A stretch of 64,000 nt of DNA from JANOYJ01 sp963792485 (GTDB taxonomy: Bacteria; Pseudomonadota; Alphaproteobacteria; Rhizobiales; Rhizobiaceae). The translations under genes were made by a program, and so were the position numbers. The notes under the pieces are model-generated. The model was not told the origin of the DNA, did no database searches, and worked only from the letters and a program-made list of their open reading frames with translations. Where the stretch lies: assembly GCA_963792485.1 (NCBI GenBank), contig CAWBWL010000007.1:967283-1031282 (forward strand), in the 5' to 3' direction. This document shows, piece after piece, positions 1 through 8,234 of the stretch; the stretch's first letter is position 1, and each line of letters starts with the position of its first letter.

Positions 1-366
1 TATTCCGCCAATTCTCCGTCAGAGATCGAAAGCGGCGTGCGCCGCCAGATTGCGGAAGTCTATCCGCAACTGGCCGAAATCAAGCTTACCCATGCCTGGG
101 GCGGCTATGTGGGCATCACGCTGCCGCGCAAGCCTTTCGTGCGCGAGGTCATGCCGGATGTTACGTCAATTGGCGGGTTTTCCGGCCATGGCGTGATGCT
201 GTCCAACTATACAGGGCGGCTTTATGCAGAAAGCGTGACAGGCAATTTCGACGGGCTGCGCCCGTTCAAGGACCTCAAAATCCCCGCCTTCCCCGGCGGG
301 CGCAAATTCCGCGCTCCGCTGCTGTTCCTTGCGCTGAATTGGTATGCGCTGCGGGACCGGTTTTGA
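1..366 (+). CDS. FAD-dependent oxidoreductase, DAO family (C-terminal part, cut by window edge)
   Basis: The reading frame is open from base 1 and ends with TGA at 364-366, so only about the last 121 residues are present. They resemble the C-terminus of OrdL/PuuB-type amine oxidases of the D-amino-acid oxidase fold. The part 'GFSGHGV' matches the FAD-contacting G-x-S-G-H-G segment near the end of these enzymes, followed by a short tail ending W-Y-x-L-R-D-R-F. Such proteins oxidise an amine or amino acid (gamma-glutamylputrescine in the PuuB case) with FAD. The substrate cannot be told because the N-terminal Rossmann part lies outside the window. The family call is good; the exact function is inferred. 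Confidence 0.8.
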   Translation, partial: YSANSPSEIESGVRRQIAEVYPQLAEIKLTHAWGGYVGITLPRKPFVREVMPDVTSIGGFSGHGVMLSNYTGRLYAESVTGNFDGLRPFKDLKIPAFPGGRKFRAPLLFLALNWYALRDRF

Positions 367-400
367 CTTTTGATTGTTTTGTGTTACCATCTACACAATC

Positions 401-416
401 GTCTAGATATCTAGAC
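401..416. promoter_or_regulatory. Perfect 16-bp palindrome, likely operator of the VapBC pair
   Basis: GTCTAGATATCTAGAC is identical to its own reverse complement and ends 20 bp before the vapB start codon. A second pair of arms, TTGTGT (379-384) and ACACAA (393-398), lies just upstream. VapB-VapC complexes usually bind palindromes at this place to repress their own promoter. Binding here is inferred from position only. Confidence 0.6.
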
Positions 417-436
417 AAAGGCTGCTGGAGACTGAA

Positions 437-679
437 ATGGCAATCCATCTGCGCGAACCCAAGGCTGACTACGTTGTCCGCAAGCTTGCAGCGCGGCTGG
501 GCGTTTCTTTGACTGATGCGATCCGCATTTCCGCGACCAATGAATTGAAACGGACGGAAAAACAGCAAGCCCCACTTGCGGTACGGCTTCGAAAAATTCA
601 AGACAGGGTTGCGGCATACAAGCCCACCGGCTTGAAAGCGGACAAGGCGTTTTTCGACGAACTGTCCGGTGATCTGTGA
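437..679 (+). CDS. vapB: VapB-family antitoxin
   Basis: An 80-residue basic protein that looks like the short VapB antitoxins of the Rv0623/PSK-factor type: an N-terminal DNA-binding segment ('KLAARLGVSLTDAIRI', about residues 17-32) and an acidic toxin-binding tail ending FFDELSGDL. A purine-rich GCTGGAGACTG lies 6-16 bp before the ATG. The stop codon overlaps the GTG start of the PIN-domain gene, the usual translational coupling of antitoxin and toxin. It is expected to bind the palindrome at 401-416 and to block the active site of the toxin. Confidence 0.85.
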   Translation: MAIHLREPKADYVVRKLAARLGVSLTDAIRISATNELKRTEKQQAPLAVRLRKIQDRVAAYKPTGLKADKAFFDELSGDL

Positions 680-1077
680 TCGTTGTCGACGCGTCGGCGC
701 TTGTCGCAATCCTTTTGAGAGAGCCGGAAGCGGATGGCTTTGTGGCGATCCTCGAGGCCCAAAGCCCTGCATTCGCGTCCCCCACTTCCATCCTGGAATC
801 AGTCGCCGCCCTGGTGCGCGAGCAGGGCTGTTCGGTCAGTGATGCGCGCGTCATCCTTGATGACATGATGAAAACGTCTGGCGTCGCAGTTGAACCTATT
901 ACCGTAGAGATGAGCGAAGCTGCAGTCACTGCCTTTGATCGTTACGGCAAAGGCCGCCATCCCGCAGGTCTAAATATGGGCGACTGCTATTCCTATGCGC
1001 TTGCCAAAATCCTGCGCCTGCCGCTTCTCTTCAAGGGCAACGATTTCAACCGGACGGATTTGGAGCCTGCGGCCTAA
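676..1077 (+). CDS. vapC: VapC-family PIN-domain ribonuclease toxin
   Basis: A 133-residue PIN-domain protein starting with GTG inside the vapB stop region (GTGA overlap). Acidic residues expected of the Mg-dependent nuclease centre are visible: D5 in 'VVDASAL', E41 in 'ILESV', the D in 'LNMGDCYSYA' and the D in 'KGNDFNR'. VapC toxins cut tRNA or rRNA when the labile antitoxin is degraded. It is of full length, with all key positions present, so the module looks intact. The target RNA cannot be predicted. Its last 4 bases overlap the end of the convergent gene at 1074-1838. Confidence 0.88.
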   Translation: MIVVDASALVAILLREPEADGFVAILEAQSPAFASPTSILESVAALVREQGCSVSDARVILDDMMKTSGVAVEPITVEMSEAAVTAFDRYGKGRHPAGLNMGDCYSYALAKILRLPLLFKGNDFNRTDLEPAA

Positions 1078-1838
1078 GCCGCCCCCGCCGCCCGCAGCCA
1101 CACCCCGTCCAGCGCGCGCAGCTTCTGCGCGTCAAACCGCTCCGCCTCCTCCCAATAGCGCCCGGACTCCGACATATAGCCAAGTCCCGCCTCGGTCTCG
1201 CGGGCCGCGCGCAGGGCGCCGAAATCGGCCCGTGCATTCATGGCGCTGAGCTGGCGCAACAGGCCCCGCTGGTCCCAACTCGCCACCTCATCCAAATCAT
1301 GCCGGTCAAACACCAGCCTTGAGCGGTCCTGCGCCGACAGATTGACGCAGAGGCACTCCTGCAGTGCGGCAAACAGCATCAGCCGGGCGGATTTTGCCTC
1401 AAGGCTCTGCAGCGTGATGTCATCGCGCAAGGGATCGGCGGTTCCGTGACCGTAAAAATGCGTGCGCTTGGAGTCGTAGATCATGTCGCAGCCCAGAAAC
1501 GCGAGCACATCCGGCCGCAATTCGCCAAGCGCCCAATAGCCTGCCGTGAACGCCATCGTGCCGCCGCCATAGACAAAGCCGCCAAAGCGGTTCTGCACCG
1601 GAACGTAATTTGCCGCAGTCACGATCGTCTGGCGCTGAAGGTCAATGGACACAGGCAGCCGGCCGGCGGGCAAATCTTCCGGATGGATCAGATAAGTCCA
1701 ATCCTCGCGCACTTGCCAAGCATTGTTGATCGCAACAATGGCGTCAAACGGATGTGCTTTCCATGCGCGCGCCCGCACCGCATCCGGCCCGCTGCCGAGC
1801 ACCAGCACTTTGCGAATATCCTTGCTTGACTGTGCCAC
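1074..1838 (-). CDS. Conserved protein of unknown function, Rossmann-like N-terminus
   Basis: The 254-residue product opens with 'KVLVLGSGPDAVRAR' and 'IVAINNAW', a nucleotide-binding-like start that recalls DUF115/MptE-like and some glycosyltransferase-type proteins, and has 'LAFLGCDMIYD' in the middle, typical of this group. No signal peptide or membrane segment is seen. The C-terminal third is helical and charged. It stands alone on the minus strand with its 3' end touching vapC. I can describe the fold likeness but not a reaction. The possible link to sugar or sialic-acid-type chemistry is only a guess from the fold group. Confidence 0.6.
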   Translation of the reverse strand: MAQSSKDIRKVLVLGSGPDAVRARAWKAHPFDAIVAINNAWQVREDWTYLIHPEDLPAGRLPVSIDLQRQTIVTAANYVPVQNRFGGFVYGGGTMAFTAGYWALGELRPDVLAFLGCDMIYDSKRTHFYGHGTADPLRDDITLQSLEAKSARLMLFAALQECLCVNLSAQDRSRLVFDRHDLDEVASWDQRGLLRQLSAMNARADFGALRAARETEAGLGYMSESGRYWEEAERFDAQKLRALDGVWLRAAGAA

Positions 1839-1890
1839 GCTACGCCCCAGATGCCGTCAGCCCTGAAACATGATGCAGTGCAGCAAAAAA

Positions 1891-2391
1891 TCAATAGATA
1901 TCGCAGCCCTCGTCGGTAACGCGACGCAAAAGCCACTGCTTGTCGTCCGACTCGTAAATATCCACCGCCCCCGGGGCGATGTCTTCCGAGTCATAATTCG
2001 ACGGATTGATGATCATGCCCTTGTTATAAACCTTGAGCCCGCCCTTCGCCTTTTCAATCAGGAACGAGCCGGCCTCCCATTCCGAAGGGCAGGTGAGAAA
2101 ATCCTTCTTCGCCGTGCAATAGCTCGACGCCGCATAATCAAACCGCGCGCCGTCGCCAAGGCGCTTGCGCAAATTCAACCCCAACTCCGCCCGTATCGTC
2201 CCATCCTCCTGCACTTCGGTTGAGAGCCTGATCTTCGCCACCCTCTGCAAAGGATGCGCCTTCAAATGCGCAGCATCGTAAATCCGCTCCCAGCAGGTGT
2301 TGCCGCCCCTGCCAGCAAGCTCGGTCTCAAGCGGATTGGCGAAAGCGGAAGATGCGAGGAGGGCGAGAGCGAAGGCAAAGCGAAGCCGCAT
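1891..2391 (-). CDS. Secreted protein of unknown function
   Basis: A 166-residue protein with a clear Sec signal peptide (MRLRFAFALALLASSAFA, cleavage probably after the last Ala). Four cysteines remain in the mature part ('NTCWERI', 'SYCTAKK', 'LTCPSEW', 'EGCDIY'), enough for two disulfides in the periplasm. No domain is recognised. The same strand holds another small exported protein just upstream (2474-2782), with about 80 bp between them, so they may share a transcript. No function is proposed. Confidence 0.6.
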   Translation of the reverse strand: MRLRFAFALALLASSAFANPLETELAGRGGNTCWERIYDAAHLKAHPLQRVAKIRLSTEVQEDGTIRAELGLNLRKRLGDGARFDYAASSYCTAKKDFLTCPSEWEAGSFLIEKAKGGLKVYNKGMIINPSNYDSEDIAPGAVDIYESDDKQWLLRRVTDEGCDIY

Positions 2392-2473
2392 GGTGTTTTC
2401 CCCAAGTCAGATGCGCCCGGGGGAAGATTAGACCGCGAAAGGGAAGGGATCAAGCTGGGTCGGGCCGCTCGAT

Positions 2474-2782
2474 TCAGCACACTACCGGCTGGCAGAGCTT
2501 GATGTCGAAACGCGACTGATCTTCCTGGCGGGAGACATCGAAACTGCGGCCGTCTTCACATTGCGCCTTTGCCTCAACCACACTGCGGCCGCCAAGCTGA
2601 TACTCCCTGACATTGACCAGATACAGAAGCATGCAGGATTTGTCCTCCTGCAGCTGCTGCTCGATTTCGGGCAGCCACACTGGCGAATCGCCGGGCTGCG
2701 GCGGCGTATCCTGCGCGGACAAGGGCGGGACGCACGCAATGAAGATGGCCGCGCACAGGCTGATTATGGTCTTGTGTCGCAC
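2474..2782 (-). CDS. Small secreted protein of unknown function
   Basis: A 102-residue protein with a signal peptide (residues 1-23, ending PLSAQ) and a mature part of about 79 residues with cysteines in 'KSCMLL', 'AQCEDG', 'KLCQP' and the last residue. It could form disulfides in the periplasm. No family is recognised. It lies head-to-tail before the 166-residue exported protein. An overlapping reading frame on the same stretch lacks a signal peptide and is taken as a shadow. Confidence 0.5.
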   Translation of the reverse strand: MRHKTIISLCAAIFIACVPPLSAQDTPPQPGDSPVWLPEIEQQLQEDKSCMLLYLVNVREYQLGGRSVVEAKAQCEDGRSFDVSRQEDQSRFDIKLCQPVVC

Positions 2783-3087
2783 CGGTCGTGCCTCCTCGCG
2801 GAACTGGATTTCCGGTCCGCTCCCTACTTCGCCAGTTGAACGATGGCTTTGATCTCAATCAATGCCGGCATTCCGGCCTGCGTCTAAGGGACAAAGGGTG
2901 GAGGGCTTCCCGTCTTTCGTCTTGCCCACACAGTCTTGATTCTGCGGTGTTCGGTTGGCGTTTGCGCCCCACTGGCCAACCGGGCGCCGCAGGATCATCT
3001 GCCGGTAAAACGGGCGCACACGTCCACGAGGCCGCCCCGGCAAGGGCGCCCGCCGCCCATCCTCTTCTCTTCGACTGGAGTGACGCC
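2783..3087. other. Intergenic stretch of 305 bp without a convincing gene
   Basis: This stretch separates the minus-strand exported protein from the plus-strand nitroreductase and so must carry two divergent promoters. On the minus strand, 2824-2886 encodes a short open tail (TQAGMPALIEIKAIVQLAK then stop) that reads like the last residues of a decayed gene. It is too short to assign. No hairpin or clear promoter box was picked out. Confidence 0.4.
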
Positions 3088-3732
3088 ATGAACACGCTGA
3101 CAAAATTCGCGCTCGGCATGATGGGGCAGTTGCGCCCGCAACCCGCCAAGGGTGACGCGATGCAAAAGATCGCGCTGCCCGCTCCCCAGAAAGAGGGCGG
3201 CATGCCGCTGATGGAGGCGCTCGCGAAGCGCCGCTCGGCGCGGGAGTTCGCTCCAACCGAGCTTCCGCCGCAGATGCTCTCTGACCTGCTTTGGGCAGCC
3301 TATGGCGTCAACCGGCCGGACAATGGCCGCACCGCGCCATCGGCGATCAATGCCCAGGAGATCAATCTCTATGTGGCGCTGCCCTCCGGCGCCTATCATT
3401 ACGACGCCGCCGCCAATGTGCTGAACCTGGTGGCCGCCAGCGACCTTCGGCGCATCACCGGTTACCAGGATTTTGTCGACGACGCGCCGCTCGACCTCGT
3501 CTTCGTCGCCGACTTCAGCCCGATGAAACTCGTCCCCGCCGCCCAGCGCGAAAGCTACGCCTCCGTCGCGGCGGGCGCCATATCGCAAAACATCTACCTG
3601 TTCGCCGCCAGCGCGGGCCTTGCCAGCGTCATCCGCGCCTGGATCGACCGCAACGCGATTGCCGACGCGCTGGGGCTGGACCATGACCGGCAGGTGCTGC
3701 TGTCGCAGACGGTGGGATATCCGAAAGGGTGA
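3088..3732 (+). CDS. SagB-type nitroreductase family protein
   Basis: A 214-residue flavoenzyme of the nitroreductase family. The segment 'ALAKRRSAREF' is the FMN-phosphate binding motif at the N-terminus of the domain (about residues 38-48), 'NRPDNGRTAPSAINAQE' is the SagB-like loop, and the C-terminus 'LLSQTVGYPKG' matches the conserved end. The ATG at 3088 is chosen because GACTGGAG stands 7 bp before it; an earlier in-frame start would add a low-complexity leader. It probably reduces small organic molecules with NAD(P)H, and the substrate is unknown. No peptide precursor or cyclodehydratase gene is nearby, so a role in peptide modification is not supported. Confidence 0.8.
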   Translation: MNTLTKFALGMMGQLRPQPAKGDAMQKIALPAPQKEGGMPLMEALAKRRSAREFAPTELPPQMLSDLLWAAYGVNRPDNGRTAPSAINAQEINLYVALPSGAYHYDAAANVLNLVAASDLRRITGYQDFVDDAPLDLVFVADFSPMKLVPAAQRESYASVAAGAISQNIYLFAASAGLASVIRAWIDRNAIADALGLDHDRQVLLSQTVGYPKG

Positions 3733-3754
3733 GGAAACAGGCTGGAGGCAGTCA

Positions 3755-4435
3755 ATGGAAGACCTTATGGAACGGCAAACCGCTCAAAGGCCAGACATCT
3801 TGTTGTTCAAGCGGATCGGCGCAGGCATATCGATCATCGTCTTTCCCATCATGCTGCTCGCGGGCTTTGCGACGCACCCGAACATATTGAGTTTCGAGAC
3901 CGTCTCAACTCTTGACGCGTGGATTGCGGAATGGCGCGGCAATTTCATGTTTCACTTCGGACATCTGCTGGTCCTGTTCGCGGTCCCCTTCATTATCGCC
4001 GCAACGGTCCGCTTCATGTCGGTGACAAAGAGCGGCGGCGTGCGGCTTGGGTTTATCGGCGGCGTTCTTGGCGTGTTCGGCGCTTTCATGCTGGCGGCCG
4101 ACAAGGGCGCGCTGACGCTGGTTCTCACCGCATTTCAAACCCTGCCGGACGATCAATTCACGGCCAGCAACCCCGCGCTCCAGGCGCTTTTCAGCCGCGC
4201 GGGCTGGCTTTGGATCACTTGGACCTACATCACGTTGCCGTTCGGGGTCATCCTTCAGACCATGGGAATGTTGAGAGAAAACACAATCCCCAAATGGCAA
4301 GGCTATTCCGCTATCTTGGGCCTTCTGCTTCTCATCAATCCGGATATTGAGATCATCAGTTCGGCAGGAGCCCTTCTGATGTGCGCAGGCTTCATCCCGC
4401 TCGGCCTGCGCGAGCTGTCCGGGCGGCTTCCGTGA
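3755..4435 (+). CDS. Integral membrane protein of unknown function
   Basis: The 226-residue product has about six hydrophobic segments, for example around residues 20-42, 67-86, 97-117, 148-172 and two near the C-terminus ('YSAILGLLLLINPDIEII', 'SAGALLMCAGFIPLGL'). The ATG at 3755 is chosen because CTGGAGG lies 6-12 bp upstream; the longer frame would run into the nitroreductase gene. It follows that gene by 22 bp and is probably cotranscribed. It looks like the DUF4386-type group of small multi-pass proteins, but I would not assign a function. Confidence 0.6.
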   Translation: MEDLMERQTAQRPDILLFKRIGAGISIIVFPIMLLAGFATHPNILSFETVSTLDAWIAEWRGNFMFHFGHLLVLFAVPFIIAATVRFMSVTKSGGVRLGFIGGVLGVFGAFMLAADKGALTLVLTAFQTLPDDQFTASNPALQALFSRAGWLWITWTYITLPFGVILQTMGMLRENTIPKWQGYSAILGLLLLINPDIEIISSAGALLMCAGFIPLGLRELSGRLP

Positions 4436-4553
4436 GTTCTCGGCTACAGGTTCAGGCGTCCATGGGTTAACAGTAGTTCGCACAAATCATGGTCCAAAAA
4501 GAGTCGCCCCGGACAAAATGGAGACATGAGGCAAGTGGGCCCTGACTTGCCCC

Positions 4554-5679
4554 TCACCGCCGCCGCACCACCACGCTTCCCGCCGAATACCCCGCCCCAA
4601 ACGAACAAATCACGCCCAAATCCCCGCTCCGCAGATCATCCGAATACTGCGAAAACGCGATGATGCTCCCGGCAGAGCTCGTGTTCGCATATTCCTGCAA
4701 AATGTTCGGCTGCTCGCCGGGCTCCGGCGTTCTGCCCAGCACTTTTGCGCCGATCAGATCGTTCATGCCCTTATTGGCCTGATGCAGCCAGAGGCGGGTA
4801 ACGTCGGCTGCGCTGAGGCCCTCGCTCGCCAGATGCCCCTGAATCAGCTCGGCGACCATCGGCACGACCTGTTTGAACACCTTGCGCCCTTCCTGCTTGA
4901 ACAGCATGTCGCGGCGGTCGTCCATGCCGCCCTCGCGGGTGCGGCGCAGGAAGCCGTTATTGTTGCGGATGTTGTTGGAGAATTCCGTGATGAGTTTGGT
5001 CGAAATGACCTCGAACTGATTGGCGCTGCGCGCCAGGCTGTCGCGCTCAAGCACCATCGCAGTGCAGACATCGCCGAAGATGAAATGGCAGTCGCGGTCA
5101 CGCCATTCCAGATGCGCCGAGCAGATTTCCGGGATTGACCACCAGGATGGCGCGGGTCGAGCCGGCGCGGATCATGTCGGCGGCGGCCTGTATGGCGAAG
5201 GTGGCGCATGAGCAGGCGACATTCATGTCGAAGCCGAACCCCCTGACGCCGAGCGCGTTCTGCACTTCAATGGCAATCGCGGGGTAAGCGCGCTCATGGT
5301 TGGAGGCGGCGCAGATCACCGCGTCAATGTCCGCCGCCGTGCGGCCGGCCTTTGCCAGCGCCTTCCCGGCCGCGTCCACCGCCATTTCAGCCATGACGCC
5401 AAGTTCCTCGTCGCCCCGCGTGGGCAGAACCGGATGCATCACGTCAATGTCGAGCACGCCGGATTTGTTGAGCACATGGCGGCGCTCAATGCCCGAGGCT
5501 TTGGCGATGAATTCTTCGGACGACATGGCGAGCGGCTCGCGCGCGCCCGAGGCGATGGCGGCGGCGTTGCGCTCGTTTTCCCGCGCTGCCCAGGCGTTGA
5601 ATGCGGCCACGAGTTCGGCATTCGAAATGGTCTGTTCAGGCGTGAACACGCCCGTGCCGCTGATGACCGCCTTGTGCAT
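4554..5679 (-). pseudogene. FabH-like 3-oxoacyl-ACP synthase III, one frameshift
   Basis: A thiolase-fold condensing enzyme of about 374 residues once repaired. The N-terminal part (5679 to about 5130) starts MHKAVISGTGVFTP and holds the active-site cysteine in 'NVACSCATFAI'. The C-terminal part holds the histidine of 'LWLHQANKGMND' and the asparagine of 'EYANTSSAGS', completing the Cys-His-Asn triad. The two parts lie in different frames. Dropping one base of the doublet at 5129-5130 makes them read through as ...VVNP-EICSAHLEW..., as expected for the family. Such enzymes start fatty acid or related acyl chains from acyl-CoA. It has no fatty-acid neighbours, so it may serve a special lipid. 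A sequencing error is more likely than loss, because both halves are otherwise unspoiled. Confidence 0.85.
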
Positions 5680-5822
5680 TGCGCGTTTCCCCGTGTATTT
5701 TTCTTGGCAGAGCCGCCAAAATTCTGTTTTGTCATTTCAACCACATTTGTCCATGCCAATCCACAGCGCAGATGCCGGTCATACGGAACAGGCTTGGCTT
5801 TTTTAAATCGATTAGATAATAA

Positions 5823-5837
5823 TTCACTCGAAGTGAA
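5823..5837. promoter_or_regulatory. Inverted repeat before zwf, possible operator
   Basis: TTCACT-CGA-AGTGAA is a perfect 6-bp inverted repeat with a 3-bp centre, ending 14 bp before the zwf start codon and just downstream of an AT-rich stretch (GATTAGATAATAATT). Its position suits a repressor of the Entner-Doudoroff operon. It does not match the HexR site I know from pseudomonads, so the binding protein is unknown. Confidence 0.45.
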
Positions 5838-5851
5838 ATAAGGGCATATCA

Positions 5852-7327
5852 ATGACCGCTCAAATCATTCCGGTTGAACCGTTCGACTGCGTTGTGTTCG
5901 GCGGCACGGGCGATCTTGCCGAGCGCAAGCTCATACCCGCGCTGTATCAGCGCCAGCTCGCCGGGCAGACGACCGATCCGACCCGCATTATCGGCGCCTC
6001 GCGCGCGGCGATGAGCCACAAGCAATACCGGGAATTTGCCCGCGCGGCGCTCAATGAGTTTGTGAAAGAGGGCGAGCGCGACGAGGCGCAGATTGAGAAA
6101 TTTCTCGCGCGGCTGCATTATGTCGCTGTCGACGCCAAAGCGGAGACCGGCTGGGACAAACTCGCCGCAATGTTCGATGATGATGCATCCAAAACCCGCG
6201 TGCGCGCGTTTTATCTCGCCGTCGCCCCTGCCCTTTTCGGCGACATCGCCGACAAACTCAAAAAGCATGGCTTGATCACCAAACACAGCCGCGTGGTCGT
6301 CGAAAAACCGATTGGCCGTGATCTGGAATCGGCCAAGGCGCTGAATGACACGATCGGCAATGATTTTTCCGAGCACCAGATCTTCCGCATCGACCATTAT
6401 CTCGGCAAGGAAACGGTGCAGAACCTCATGGCGCTGCGGTTCGCCAATGCGCTCTACGAGCCGCTCTGGAACTCTACCTATATCGACCATGTGCAGATCA
6501 CGGTCGCCGAATCGGTCGGGCTTGAGGGCCGCGTCGGCTATTATGACAAGGCCGGCGCGCTGCGCGACATGGTGCAGAACCATCTCCTCCAGCTCCTGTG
6601 TCTGGTGGCCATGGAAGCGCCGCCATCGCTGGAGGCGGACGCGGTGCGCGACGAAAAGCTGAAAGTGCTGCGCTCGCTCAAACCCATCACCGCCAAGAAC
6701 TGCGAGGACATGACCGTGCGCGGCCAATACCGCGCCGGCGCTTCCTCCACCGGCGCTGTCAAAGGCTATCAGGACGAGCTTGGCGCGAGCTCAAACACCG
6801 AAACCTTCGTCGCTATCAAAGCCGAGATTTCCAACTGGCGCTGGGCCGGGGTTCCGTTTTATCTGCGCACCGGCAAGCGCCTTGCCGAGCGCATGTCGGA
6901 GATCGTCATCTCGTTCAAAGCCGTGCCGCATTCGATTTTTGCTGAAAGCGCCGGGCGCGTTTACCGCAATGAGCTCGTCATCCGCCTGCAGCCGGATGAG
7001 GGCGTCAAGCAATGGATGATGATCAAGGATCCCGGACCGGGCGGCATGCGGCTCAAGCATGTGCCGCTCGACATGACGTTTGCCGACACCTTCGAAGCGC
7101 GCAATGCCGACGCTTATGAGCGGCTCCTGATGGATGTCGTGCGCGGAAATCAAACATTGTTCATGCGCCGCGACGAAGTCGAAGCCGCATGGCAATGGGT
7201 CAACCCGATCCTCAATGCGTGGGAAGAAACCGGTCAGGAAGCGCAGGGCTATACGTCCGGCACATGGGGGCCCTCCGGCTCCATCGCCCTGATCGAACGC
7301 GACGGACGGACCTGGCATGAAAGCTGA
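5852..7327 (+). CDS. zwf: Glucose-6-phosphate 1-dehydrogenase
   Basis: The 491-residue enzyme oxidises glucose 6-phosphate to 6-phosphogluconolactone with NAD(P)+, the entry to the Entner-Doudoroff and pentose phosphate routes. The coenzyme loop is GGTGDL at residues 17-22, 'EKPIGRDL' follows the second strand, and the active-site signature RIDHYLGKE is at 179-187. 'DKAGALRDMVQNHLLQ' and the C-terminal domain are complete, and the length is normal for the family. It is first in a zwf-pgl-edd operon and overlaps pgl by 11 bases. The inverted repeat at 5823-5837 may control it. No damage is visible in this gene, unlike its neighbours edd and the FabH-like gene. Confidence 0.97.
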   Translation: MTAQIIPVEPFDCVVFGGTGDLAERKLIPALYQRQLAGQTTDPTRIIGASRAAMSHKQYREFARAALNEFVKEGERDEAQIEKFLARLHYVAVDAKAETGWDKLAAMFDDDASKTRVRAFYLAVAPALFGDIADKLKKHGLITKHSRVVVEKPIGRDLESAKALNDTIGNDFSEHQIFRIDHYLGKETVQNLMALRFANALYEPLWNSTYIDHVQITVAESVGLEGRVGYYDKAGALRDMVQNHLLQLLCLVAMEAPPSLEADAVRDEKLKVLRSLKPITAKNCEDMTVRGQYRAGASSTGAVKGYQDELGASSNTETFVAIKAEISNWRWAGVPFYLRTGKRLAERMSEIVISFKAVPHSIFAESAGRVYRNELVIRLQPDEGVKQWMMIKDPGPGGMRLKHVPLDMTFADTFEARNADAYERLLMDVVRGNQTLFMRRDEVEAAWQWVNPILNAWEETGQEAQGYTSGTWGPSGSIALIERDGRTWHES

Positions 7328-8045
7328 TGTGATGGGCCTTGCGCGTCCCAAGTTTGTGGAGTTCGCCTCGCGCGAAGAATTGGCTGCGGGGCTGGCCGGA
7401 ATGGTGGCGGCGGCTTTGGAAGAGGCAATTTCACTGCGCGGACGCGCTGTGCTGGCAGTTTCCGGCGGCTCGACGCCTCTGACGTTTTTTCAAGCGCTAT
7501 CGAAGGCAGAGTTGGCTTGGGAGCAGGTCACCATCATCCTCGTTGACGAGCGCATGGTCCCCGCCACCAGCGATCGCTCCAATGCGCGCCTCGTGCGCGA
7601 GAACCTGTTGCAGAACGCGGCAGCCAGCGCCTTCTTCGTGCCCATGTATCAGGGCGCGTTCGACGAGGGCGACGCGGCGCACCAGATCGAGACCGTGATG
7701 AAGCGGGCCAATCTGACTGCCCCGGACATGCTCATCCTCGGCATGGGCAGTGACGGCCACACGGCCTCGTTCTTTCCCGGCGGCGATCATCTGACTGATG
7801 CCATCGATCCGCGCCAGACAGCGCTGGTCCTGCCGATGCACGCGGACGGCGCGGGCGAGACGCGGCTGACCATGACGCTGCCGGTCCTCCTTGCCGCCCG
7901 TCACCTTGCCATCCATATTGAGGGCGAAGACAAGCGCGCGGTGCTAAACAGGGCGCTGGCGGACGGGACGCGGACGATTGATATGCCTATACGGGTAGTG
8001 TTTGAGAATGCGGCGAAGCCGGTTGAGGTGTTCTGGGCTGGGTGA
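7317..8045 (+). CDS. pgl: 6-phosphogluconolactonase
   Basis: A 242-residue enzyme that hydrolyses 6-phosphogluconolactone to 6-phosphogluconate. Family motifs are visible: 'AVSGGSTPLTFF' near residue 50, 'VDERMVPATSDRSNARLV' and 'LGMGSDGHTASFFPG' in the second half. The ATG lies 11 bases inside zwf, so translation is probably coupled. It supplies the substrate of edd downstream. A 189-bp gap containing a palindromic repeat separates it from edd, which may lower or tune expression of the distal gene. Confidence 0.96.
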   Translation: MKADVMGLARPKFVEFASREELAAGLAGMVAAALEEAISLRGRAVLAVSGGSTPLTFFQALSKAELAWEQVTIILVDERMVPATSDRSNARLVRENLLQNAAASAFFVPMYQGAFDEGDAAHQIETVMKRANLTAPDMLILGMGSDGHTASFFPGGDHLTDAIDPRQTALVLPMHADGAGETRLTMTLPVLLAARHLAIHIEGEDKRAVLNRALADGTRTIDMPIRVVFENAAKPVEVFWAG

Positions 8046-8059
8046 ATCGAGTTCCTTTT

Positions 8060-8186
8060 GACTCTCCCTCACCTGCCTTGCTGCGCAAGACTGTCCTCTC
8101 CCCGTGGGGAGAGGGGAAGAAAGAGGCACCCCTTTCCCCCACGGGGAGAGGACAGTTTCGCGGAGCGAAACAGGTGAGGGAGAGTC
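8060..8186. repeat. Rhizobial-type palindromic intergenic element
   Basis: The outer arms GACTCTCCCTCACCTG (8060-8075) and CAGGTGAGGGAGAGTC (8171-8186) are perfect inverse copies. Inside them CTGTCCTCTCCCCGTGGGGA and its inverse near 8136-8157 form further stems around a purine-rich centre. Such interspersed palindromes are common in Rhizobiales genomes. In mRNA it would fold into a long hairpin between pgl and edd. Confidence 0.85.
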
Positions 8187-8234
8187 AGCAAAATTCGGCG
8201 CGTCGCGCGAAACAAACTAACGGAGCATACTCCC

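Noticed and set aside
2824..2886. Short minus-strand tail TQAGMPALIEIKAIVQLAK before a stop codon
   Set aside because: It reads like the end of a lost RidA-type or other gene, but there is no open frame upstream and 19 residues are too few to assign.
3088..3732. SagB-like nitroreductase as part of a thiazole/oxazole peptide cluster
   Set aside because: No YcaO, SagC-like or precursor peptide gene is near; the neighbours are a membrane protein and unknown exported proteins.
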